A stretch of 40,877 bases of DNA from assembly GCA_022710935.1 (NCBI GenBank), contig JAKLFY010000057.1:1-40877 (forward strand), in the 5' to 3' direction. A program made the translations under genes and the position numbers. How positions within the stretch are numbered: the stretch's first letter is position 1; each line of letters begins with the position of its first letter. A model generated the notes under the pieces. It saw only the letters and a list, made by a program, of their open reading frames with translations, did not search any database and was not told the DNA's origin. Source of the DNA: Verrucomicrobiota bacterium (GTDB lineage Bacteria; Verrucomicrobiota; Verrucomicrobiia; Limisphaerales; J093). This document shows, piece by piece, positions 34,352-40,877 of this stretch.

Positions 34352-35983
34352 ATGAAAAAAGGATCTTCGGTTACAGCCCGTCGCGTTTCTCTGATTGCCA
34401 ATGGCGATCTCCGCCTCTCAGCCAACCAAACCTGCTGGGCCGAGCAGGCCAAAATGGAAGCGGCATTGAGCGCCGCCATCCGAGCCGAGGGATGGCGAGT
34501 CGTCCGCGCCCACCCGTACGACTCGGTCAAGAAACACGGTTTCATCGATTCCCAGAAGATGGGGATCGAGGTCTTCCGCGGAATCGACCCGGAGATGCCG
34601 TTGGTGGTTGCCGAGAGCGTCTGGCAGTACAGCCAGCACGTCCTCCCGGGGCTTTCCACGCATCGCGCCCCAATCCTGACCGTCGCCAACTGGAGCGGCA
34701 CGTTCCCGGGCCTGGTCGGCCTCCTCAATCTCAACGCTTCGCTGACGAAAATGGGCGTCCGCTACAGCACGATCTGGAGCGAGAAATTCACCGATCCTTT
34801 CTTCCGGAACGGCCTGCGGCAATGGCTGGCCGACGGGGTCGTCACCCACGACCAGAGCCACGTCCGCGACCTGGCCCTGCTCAAGCTGCCCGCGGCCGAC
34901 GAACAACTCGGACGCGCCTTTGCCCGCCGGTTGAGAACGGACAAGGCAATTCTCGGCGTCTTCGACGAAGGCTGCATGGGCATGCACAACGCCATCATCC
35001 CGGACGAACTCCTCAACCCGACCGGGCTGTTCAAGGAACGTCTGAGCCAATCCGCCCTCTACGCGGCCATGCTACAGGTCCCGGACGCCGAGGCGCGCGG
35101 TGTGCTCGATTGGCTGTTGAAGAAGGGCATGCAGTTCGCCTGGGGCACGGATGAAGCCACCGAACTGACGGAGGCCCAGACCCTGCTTCAATGCAAGATG
35201 TACGTGGCCGCGGTGCGTCTCGCGGCCGAATACGGCTGCGCGGCCATCGGCATTCAATACCAGCAGGGCCTCAAGGATCTCGCGCCCGCCAGCGACCTCG
35301 TCGAGGGATTGCTCAACAACGTCAGCCGTCCCCCGGTGCGCTGCGCGCGCACAGGCCGCGTGCTCTTCGAGGGCGAGGCGGTGCCGCACTTCAACGAAGT
35401 GGACGAATGCGCCGGCCTCGATGGCCTGGTCACCTACCGCCTCTGGCGGGAATTGGGCTTTGCGCCCGAAAACACCCTGCACGACGTCCGCTGGGGAGCG
35501 CCCTATCGGGGCAACGGCGTCCATGGCTATGTCTGGGTCCTCCTGATCTCCGGCGCTGTCCCACCCGCGCACTTCGCCGGCGGATGGAAGGGGGCCCGAA
35601 GCGAGCGCCAGCCCCCCATGTTCTTCCGCCTCGGCGGCGGGACGGTCAAGGGCGTTTCGAAACCGGGCTGGGTGGTCTGGAGCCGCGTGTTCATCATGGA
35701 CGGCAAACTCCATGCCGACCTCGGGGTTGCCGAGTCCGTCGCCTTGCCCGCCAGGGAGACCGAACGCCGCTGGCGCCTGACCAACCCGGAGTGGCCGATC
35801 ATGCACGCGGTGCTGCACGGCATCAGCCGGGATCAGATGATGGCGCGCCACAAGTCCAATCACATCCAGGTGGTGTACGCGCCGAACATCAAGCAGGCCC
35901 ATCGTGCCTGCCGGATCAAGGCGGCGGCCCTAGCCGAATTGGGCCTCCAAGTCCACCTCTGCGGCGATGTCGCCCTCGCCTGA
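34352..35983 (+). CDS. L-fucose/L-arabinose isomerase-like protein
   Basis: 543 residues. The fold of the FucI/AraA superfamily is suggested by VAESVWQYSQHVLPGL, TVANWSGTFPGLVGLLNLNASL, GVFDEGCMGMHNAIIPDELLNPTG (with a candidate metal Glu), AEYGCAAIGIQYQQGLKD, PFHFNEVDECAG-type region near 35390 (PHFNEVDECAGLDG) and the C-terminal His in KSNHIQVVYA. Members isomerise L-fucose, L-arabinose or related deoxysugars using Mn2+. L-rhamnose or a rhamnose-derived sugar would fit the neighbouring rhamnosidase, but this is inference. ATG 34352 has no clear ribosome-binding site. The 3' end overlaps the convergent rhamnosidase by 68 bp. Confidence 0.85.
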   Translation: MKKGSSVTARRVSLIANGDLRLSANQTCWAEQAKMEAALSAAIRAEGWRVVRAHPYDSVKKHGFIDSQKMGIEVFRGIDPEMPLVVAESVWQYSQHVLPGLSTHRAPILTVANWSGTFPGLVGLLNLNASLTKMGVRYSTIWSEKFTDPFFRNGLRQWLADGVVTHDQSHVRDLALLKLPAADEQLGRAFARRLRTDKAILGVFDEGCMGMHNAIIPDELLNPTGLFKERLSQSALYAAMLQVPDAEARGVLDWLLKKGMQFAWGTDEATELTEAQTLLQCKMYVAAVRLAAEYGCAAIGIQYQQGLKDLAPASDLVEGLLNNVSRPPVRCARTGRVLFEGEAVPHFNEVDECAGLDGLVTYRLWRELGFAPENTLHDVRWGAPYRGNGVHGYVWVLLISGAVPPAHFAGGWKGARSERQPPMFFRLGGGTVKGVSKPGWVVWSRVFIMDGKLHADLGVAESVALPARETERRWRLTNPEWPIMHAVLHGISRDQMMARHKSNHIQVVYAPNIKQAHRACRIKAAALAELGLQVHLCGDVALA

Positions 35984-38900
35984 AGCGGCTCTGAAAAGCG
36001 TAGCGCCCCGAGCCGACCTCGAAGACTGCCTTGCCTGCCTCCTGACGCAAGTACTTCACACCGGGCGCTTCGGCGGCGGGTCGTCCGCCTTCCGTCACGT
36101 CCGCGACTGCTTGCGCCGGGACGTACACCGTGGCGCGGCAGTTCCCGGGCACAGTGATCTCGAGGTCAAACCGTCCGTCGCTCAGTCTCCAGGCGCTGCG
36201 AACTTCGCCGCTGATCGAGTGGTAGGCCGCCTTCACCCAGGTGAGGCCCGTCTCCCCTGGCACGATCTCGGGCCGTATCACAACCTTCCGAAACGCCGGG
36301 CCGTCGGTGTCGATGCCGGCGGCCTGGGTGAAGAGCCATTCGCTCACGCAGCCCAGCCAGTAATGATTGAACGAGTTCATGCCCGGATCCTGGAAGCCCT
36401 TGTCCGGACGCCACCCATCCCACCGCTCCCACATCGTGGTCGAGCCCCAGATCACCTGCTGCAACCATGACGGGTAGGTCTTGTTCAGCACCAGCTTGTA
36501 GGCCAGTGCCGGCTGCCCGGCCTTTTGCAGCGCGGCCAGAACGAACGGTGTTCCCAGAAAGCCGGTCGCCAGGTGGTCGTCTTCTCTCCGAATCGACGCC
36601 ACGAACTGCGCGGCAACCTTGGCCTTCAGATCCCCGGGCACAAGATCCAAACCGAACGCCAAGGCATAGAAAGTCTGTCCGGTCTCGTTCTTCGCATCGA
36701 GGATTCGGCCGTCGGGTTTGATAAACCGCGTCGCGAACACGCCCCGGATGACCTCCGCCAGTTTTCGGAAACGCGCCGCGTCGTCCGCCTTGCCCAGGAC
36801 ATCGGCAATGCCGATCATCAGGTGCGCGGCGTAGTAGTAGTAAGCCGTGCCAATCACCTCGGAATGCTGGGGCCCGGTCAACCGCAGCCAATCGCCATAG
36901 GCGCCCGTGCCGCGCACCAGGCCCTGGCTCGTTTGGGCGAGGTAATCCATGTGGCGGACCAGTGCCGGGTAATGCTCGCCCAGAACCCGCGCGTCTCCGT
37001 ACATCTCGTACATGCGCCAGACGCAGACCGGGCCGGCATCGGACCACCCGGTGTTGCCGTAGCCGACGATGCTGACATGCGGAGCCACATCGCCAAAGGC
37101 GCCATCGGCCCGCTGCGCGTCCTGGCACAGATCGACGAGCCACTTCGTGTAGAAACCCGGCGCGTCCAGGTTGAAACACGCGGTCTTCATGAACACCTGG
37201 GCGTCCCCGGTCCAACCAGCCCGCTCGTCGCGCTGCGGACAGTCGGTGGGCACATCGAGGAAATTGCCTTTCTGCCCCCAAATCGAGTTCAGCACGAGCT
37301 TGTTCACCAGCGGTTCCGAACACTCGAATGTCCCAGCCAGCGGAAGATCGGAATACACCACCACGCCCGTCACATCGCCCGCCTCGGGCCGGTAGTTCAA
37401 GCCCGTCACCTCGACGTATTGAAACCCGTGGAAGGTGAACGGCGGCTCATGGAAACGCGCGTCCCCGCCTTCGAGATAGTAGGTGTCGGTCGCCTTCGCA
37501 GCCCGCAGGTTCACCGTGTAGAGCGTGCCGTCCGGATTCAACATCTCGGCATGCCGGACAACCACTTTCTGGCCGGCGTCCCCTTTGGCTCGGAGGCGCA
37601 CCCAACCCACCATGTTCTGGCCGAGATCGAACACGTACACGCCCGGCTTGGGTTCGGTCATCGTGCGGGCGGGCAATTCCTCCATGCGCCGGATCGGCGC
37701 GCCCGGATGCGCCTCGAGATTGGCCCGCACACCGGCATCCACAATCACCCCCTGCCAGGACGCGTCGGCGTAGCCGGGCGCATCCCAACCGGGCATCTCG
37801 CGGCGCGCATCGTAGACCGAACCCATCAACAAATCGTTCTCGCGAATGGGGCCCGTGGTCGCTTTCCACGTCTCGTCAGTCCCCAACACCTCCTTGGAAC
37901 CGTCGGCATACTCGATCTGCATCTGCGCAATCAGGCGCGTCTTGTCACCGTAATAATGCCGCTTGCCCGAAAAGGCCAGGTAGCCCGCATACCAGCCATC
38001 GCCCAGCATCGCGCCGATGGCGTTCTCGCCCTCGCGGAGAAGCCCGGTCACGTCGTACCCGAAATAGTGCACGCGCTTCGAATAGTCCGTCCATCCCGGC
38101 GACAGCGCATCCGTATCGACCGCCCGGCCGTTGAGCCGCAGTTCGTAAACGCCCAATGCCGATGCGTACAGCGTCGCGCGCCGCACCGGCTTGCGCACTT
38201 GAAACGCCTTCCGAAAGAACGGCGCCGGTTCCATGCGAACCTCGTCGAGCGCGATCTTGCCCCAGGGCTGGTCGCCGAACTTCGCCACCACGCTCGCCGG
38301 TTTCCAGGCACCCGCATCGAAGTCCGCCCAACTCCAGCGCTCGGGAGCCTCAGAAGCCGTCTGCCAGGAAGTGTCGACAGGCACGATCATCGGTTCACCA
38401 TCCGCGAACGCCACAACCAGGCGCCCGATGACACCCGCGGGTGTGGGATTCTCGCCGCCGTTGGCGGCCTGGATTCCCAGCGCGTTGGCCCCCGGCTGCA
38501 AACGCCCTGTGACCTCGACCCGGACAAGCGTCTTCCACGTCGCGCCCTGCCCCGATGGGTGACCGTTGATGAACAGTTGAAAACCATCGTCAGCCGTCAG
38601 CAGGAAAAAGGCCTCCTTCAGCGCTCGATCCGCAGGGAGCTGGATCACCTTGCGGAAATGCATCTTGCCGGCCGGTTGGTTGCCAGCGCGCGCGCCGCTC
38701 CCCCATACCCAGCTCTGCCCATCCACCCGCAGTAACCCCTTCGTGGCTGCGCTCGCCGCGTCGCCCGCCTCCGGCGGCGCCTCGTACCCAATCCAACGCG
38801 CCTTCCAATCCGACGCCTTCAACAATCCCATCCCCCACCATGCCGGCTGGCTGTCGACCGACACCCGCCCCTCCTGATCCCAGATCCGCACTTTCCAATA

Positions 38901-39251
38901 ACACGCCTGGCCCGATTCGAGTGGCTTGCCCTCGTACACGACGTGCGCCTGTCGATCGGAGCTGACCTTCCCGCTGTCCCACAGGTCGGCCTCGTCCCTG
39001 GCAAGCAGGACCGCATCGCTCGCGACCAGGACCCGGTACGCCGATTGCGCAACGCCACGGTCGTCTCCCCCCGACTGGACCACCCAACTCAGGCGCGGTT
39101 GCGCGACGTCGATCGCCACGGGGTTGTGGTGATACTCGCACCTCAGATCGGTGGCAAGTGGAGGCGATCCGGCCCCGAAGACCGAAGCGGCCAAAACAGC
39201 CCCGAGCGTGATGGCGAGTCTCGTGCAGTGAAAACAGGAATGAGAGTCCAT
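35916..39251 (-). CDS. Alpha-L-rhamnosidase (GH78)
   Basis: 1111 residues, exported (signal LAITLGAVLAASVFGAG). Domains in order: an N-terminal fibronectin-like part (LRCEYHHNPVAIDVAQPRLSWVVQ), an inserted jelly-roll binding domain (about 185-340), the rhamnosidase N domain (about 345-430, FFRKAFQVRKPVRRATLYASALGVYEL), a concanavalin-like part (GVYVFDLGQNMVGW), the (alpha/alpha)6 catalytic domain from about 650, and a C-terminal beta-domain. The catalytic region shows DVPTDCPQRDERAGWTGDAQ, including Asp675 and Glu676. It removes terminal L-rhamnose from polysaccharides or glycosides. The C-terminus continues past the usual end into an Arg/Gly-rich tail (RRGRHRRRGG) antisense to the FucI-like gene. 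Length exceeds many GH78 members because of the inserted jelly roll. Confidence 0.95.
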   Translation of the reverse strand: MDSHSCFHCTRLAITLGAVLAASVFGAGSPPLATDLRCEYHHNPVAIDVAQPRLSWVVQSGGDDRGVAQSAYRVLVASDAVLLARDEADLWDSGKVSSDRQAHVVYEGKPLESGQACYWKVRIWDQEGRVSVDSQPAWWGMGLLKASDWKARWIGYEAPPEAGDAASAATKGLLRVDGQSWVWGSGARAGNQPAGKMHFRKVIQLPADRALKEAFFLLTADDGFQLFINGHPSGQGATWKTLVRVEVTGRLQPGANALGIQAANGGENPTPAGVIGRLVVAFADGEPMIVPVDTSWQTASEAPERWSWADFDAGAWKPASVVAKFGDQPWGKIALDEVRMEPAPFFRKAFQVRKPVRRATLYASALGVYELRLNGRAVDTDALSPGWTDYSKRVHYFGYDVTGLLREGENAIGAMLGDGWYAGYLAFSGKRHYYGDKTRLIAQMQIEYADGSKEVLGTDETWKATTGPIRENDLLMGSVYDARREMPGWDAPGYADASWQGVIVDAGVRANLEAHPGAPIRRMEELPARTMTEPKPGVYVFDLGQNMVGWVRLRAKGDAGQKVVVRHAEMLNPDGTLYTVNLRAAKATDTYYLEGGDARFHEPPFTFHGFQYVEVTGLNYRPEAGDVTGVVVYSDLPLAGTFECSEPLVNKLVLNSIWGQKGNFLDVPTDCPQRDERAGWTGDAQVFMKTACFNLDAPGFYTKWLVDLCQDAQRADGAFGDVAPHVSIVGYGNTGWSDAGPVCVWRMYEMYGDARVLGEHYPALVRHMDYLAQTSQGLVRGTGAYGDWLRLTGPQHSEVIGTAYYYYAAHLMIGIADVLGKADDAARFRKLAEVIRGVFATRFIKPDGRILDAKNETGQTFYALAFGLDLVPGDLKAKVAAQFVASIRREDDHLATGFLGTPFVLAALQKAGQPALAYKLVLNKTYPSWLQQVIWGSTTMWERWDGWRPDKGFQDPGMNSFNHYWLGCVSEWLFTQAAGIDTDGPAFRKVVIRPEIVPGETGLTWVKAAYHSISGEVRSAWRLSDGRFDLEITVPGNCRATVYVPAQAVADVTEGGRPAAEAPGVKYLRQEAGKAVFEVGSGRYAFQSRFRRGRHRRRGGLGGPIRLGPPP

Positions 39252-39598
39252 AGGCTATTGCGCTTTTGCGTGCCCACACCATGCCCACGCGAAGAGCACC
39301 ATTTCAAGGGGAAACAAACCCGCGGCGGGCGCATACGCGTCAGCCTTAGGCCGCCTGTGATTCGGACCTCGCTTAGGTTGACGCATATGCGCGCCTGCGG
39401 GAACGGCCCTCCGACCTTGGGCTGCGGCTCTGCCGTGGCTCCAAAACAACGGGCCGCCCGAAACAGGCAGGCGCAGGACAACCCCCAGCCCTCTCCGTGA
39501 GTTGCACCTCCTCACAAACAGCCACCCTGACCGCCCGCGAACGCAGTGTCCGCCCCGAGAATCAGCGTGTAGGTGCTTCTGACCCCTGAGGCGCGCGA
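39252..39598. other. Intergenic region upstream of the rhamnosidase
   Basis: 347 bp. It contains the 64-bp inverted repeat at 39329-39392; the rest shows no conserved frame or clear promoter. It should carry the rhamnosidase promoter and the 3' end region of the PEP-CTERM transcript. Confidence 0.45.
39329..39392. repeat. 64-bp inverted repeat upstream of the rhamnosidase
   Basis: Arms 39329-39350 (GCGCATACGCGTCAGCCTTA plus GG) and 39371-39392 pair 18 of 22 around a 20-bp centre. Its proximal edge lies 78 bp before the rhamnosidase start codon. Could be an operator-type dyad, an mRNA leader hairpin or a dispersed repeat. Confidence 0.6.
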
Positions 39599-40582
39599 CT
39601 ACCGGCGACGCCGCGCGGGCATGGCCATCAAAACGCCCCCCAAACCAAGCAGCACTAAAGCCGTCGGCTCGGGAATCACCTCGACGCGGACATTGTCGAT
39701 GAGACCGAACTGCAAGTCGACCGAGTTGGCATCGCCCGAGGCTGTCGCGTTAATGTCGAACTGGCTGAACACCAACTCGCCGCCGCCAAGCGTCATCCCG
39801 GTGGCGTCGACCGTTGCAATGAGAGTGCCGTCGATCGACCATGTCACGGTGTCGCCAATCTTCTCAATCGTCACATCGCGCCATGCGAATCCCAGCGCGC
39901 CCACCGCGGTGGCCAACGTTTGCCCCGGGTAAAGGCCGAGCTGCGCCGCCGGCGCCGACTCCCCACCAAAACCCGCGTAGTACGGATTGGAATTGTTGCG
40001 AGGACTGCCGGTTGTGCCCGCCGCGTACACGCCGCTCGCGTCCTGGTAGCTGCTCTGTGCCGTGGGTGAATAGACGCGGTAGTCGGCCGAACTCCCGCCA
40101 TCGCCCGAGGCGCCAAACAACAGGCTGTCAATGGCCCCGCCCGCCACCTGGACTGAACTGCCGGCCGTGCCGAACCCTCCGGCGGTGATCTGCGTCGAAC
40201 CGCTGCCCCCGACATCGAGCGGACCGTTGAAATTGATCCACATGTCGTACTTGACTCGATAGTCGCCCGCCAGTCCAAGTCCGATCGTCGACGCACTGAC
40301 ACCTCCAGGGAAGGCGCCGTCCGTGCCAAAGATGTTCGCCTGCATCCGCAAACCCCAAGTGCTTCCGCCGGCTGAATTCGGCGCCGACGGAATCCCAACG
40401 CTCGAATAGTCGAAGTAAACGTTCGCCGCCTGGGCGCCCCCGGACGTCGTCAGCACAGACCAGTTCGCCGTCGAGTCGACATCGAAGCTGTCTTGCCACA
40501 GGGTCTGGGCCTGGATCTCGAATGCGGTGCCGATGCACGCGCCAGCGATCACCGCCGACACAATAGAACGCGGGGTCTTCAT
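39599..40582 (-). CDS. PEP-CTERM sorting-domain protein
   Basis: 327 residues. N-terminal signal (SIVSAVIAGACIGTAFEIQA), then an unassigned beta-rich, Gly/Ser-rich body (GSTWGLRMQANIFGTDGAFP, YYAGFGGESAPAAQLGLYPGQTL) of concanavalin-like character, and the C-terminal sorting signal VIPEPTALVLLGLGG followed by a hydrophobic stretch and ARRRR. Such proteins are processed by an exosortase and anchored or released at the cell surface, often with exopolysaccharide. No exosortase is in the window. Function otherwise unknown. Start ATG 40582 has no obvious ribosome-binding site. Confidence 0.92.
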   Translation of the reverse strand: MKTPRSIVSAVIAGACIGTAFEIQAQTLWQDSFDVDSTANWSVLTTSGGAQAANVYFDYSSVGIPSAPNSAGGSTWGLRMQANIFGTDGAFPGGVSASTIGLGLAGDYRVKYDMWINFNGPLDVGGSGSTQITAGGFGTAGSSVQVAGGAIDSLLFGASGDGGSSADYRVYSPTAQSSYQDASGVYAAGTTGSPRNNSNPYYAGFGGESAPAAQLGLYPGQTLATAVGALGFAWRDVTIEKIGDTVTWSIDGTLIATVDATGMTLGGGELVFSQFDINATASGDANSVDLQFGLIDNVRVEVIPEPTALVLLGLGGVLMAMPARRRR

Positions 40583-40754
40583 GGTAATCTTGGTTGTCCT
40601 GAAGGCCGTTATAGAGCGACGTCCAACTCAGGCAAGCCAAATCTCGATTCGAATTTCAATGCGAGTTTCAGTGCGGGGCCTGCAACATCGATCCCTGTCC
40701 CGCTGTGTAGGCCGGGTCCCCCGCCCCGGCGCCTGCACCGTTGGCTGTCTTCGC

Positions 40755-40774
40755 GCCGCGTGGGGGCACGCGGC
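40755..40774 (-). terminator. Hairpin GCCGCGTG-GGGG-CACGCGGC, possible terminator
   Basis: Perfect 8-bp stem with a four-base loop, 73 bp past the stop of the possible minus-strand gene at the right edge and about 170 bp upstream of the PEP-CTERM start. No U-tract follows it. Confidence 0.3.
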
Positions 40775-40847
40775 CAATACGGGTCAAGCTAAGCGGGAAC
40801 GAGGTGGGAGCGCAGGCCCTGGGGTCAGCGAATGAATCGGATGGGGG

Positions 40848-40877
40848 CTAGGGGATCACGACTTCGAGCCACTGCTC
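40848..40877 (-). CDS. Possible C-terminus of a gene running off the right edge
   Basis: Ten codons in frame to the window end, reading EQWLEVVIP then TAG. Too short to identify. Supported only by the gap downstream with a hairpin and by the same orientation as its neighbours. Confidence 0.3.
   Translation of the reverse strand, partial: EQWLEVVIP

Noticed and set aside
36525-38735. Plus-strand open frame of 736 codons
   Set aside because: Antisense to the rhamnosidase catalytic region; no motif.
9315-39377. CCTAAGCGAGG shared by 9315-9325 and 39367-39377 (opposite strands)
   Set aside because: An 11-bp match is expected by chance in a window of this size; flanking similarity is too weak to call a repeat.

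Overview
The window is GC-rich, densely coded DNA from a Gram-negative bacterium, most likely a Verrucomicrobiota member (Limisphaerales/Pedosphaera-like is my best guess, by inference). Reasons: a Kdo transferase (LPS, hence an outer membrane), a PEP-CTERM protein, a pseudopilin-like protein of the H-X9-DG type, a TIGR03790 protein, a lamin-tail/LamG giant protein, Tat-exported Gfo/Idh and TIM-barrel sugar enzymes, a DUF5009 acyltransferase, and short dispersed hairpin repeats between genes. It looks like ordinary chromosome: no phage, transposase, CRISPR, rRNA or tRNA was recognised.

Layout. 1-3433 (-): 5' part of a giant secreted lamin-tail/LamG protein running off the left edge. 3777-8573 (+): a CheB-CheR-PAS fusion followed by a PAS-PAS histidine kinase. 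8500-9255 (-): a truncated GH51 arabinofuranosidase-like lipoprotein overlapping the kinase tail to tail. 9367-10545 (-): an SGNH esterase. 10703-15895 (-): a tight run of penicillin acylase, beta-helix protein and PQQ-type beta-propeller. 16073-18565 (-): trpF, a SAM methyltransferase and a small-multidrug-export-family membrane protein, the last two joined by an ATGA overlap. 18648-19463 (-): pseudopilin-like protein. 19806-23878 (+): TIGR03790 protein and waaA. 23865-25457 (-): an exported protein of unknown family. 25553-28611 (+): a heme block, ccsA/hemX-like, hemA, hemC. 28929-39251: a carbohydrate locus. Its minus-strand genes are a TIM-barrel isomerase/epimerase, DUF5009, a UroD-like protein and a Gfo/Idh oxidoreductase; divergent from them is a FucI-like isomerase, which converges on a GH78 alpha-L-rhamnosidase. 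39599-40582 (-): PEP-CTERM protein. 40848-40877 (-): possible 3' end of another gene.

How genes may work together. The rhamnosidase would release L-rhamnose outside the cytoplasm, the FucI-like isomerase would turn a deoxysugar or pentose into its ketose, and the epimerase, oxidoreductase and UroD-like genes could handle side chains or modified sugars. The heme block makes the first committed precursor (HemA) and hydroxymethylbilane (HemC), with a membrane protein resembling cytochrome c assembly factors. The CheB-CheR-PAS and histidine kinase pair probably forms a sensory module, but no receptor, CheA or response regulator lies beside it.

The most unusual content is non-coding. There are several families of short inverted repeats: roughly 72-bp hairpins with CTAGCCCGCAT-type ends and compensatory base changes, a 107-bp element that contains the hemA stop codon, a 133-bp element before the FucI-like gene and a 64-bp hairpin before the rhamnosidase. 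Heptamer (CGTTGAR) arrays occur at two loci. They concentrate around hemC and the gene boundaries of the sugar locus.
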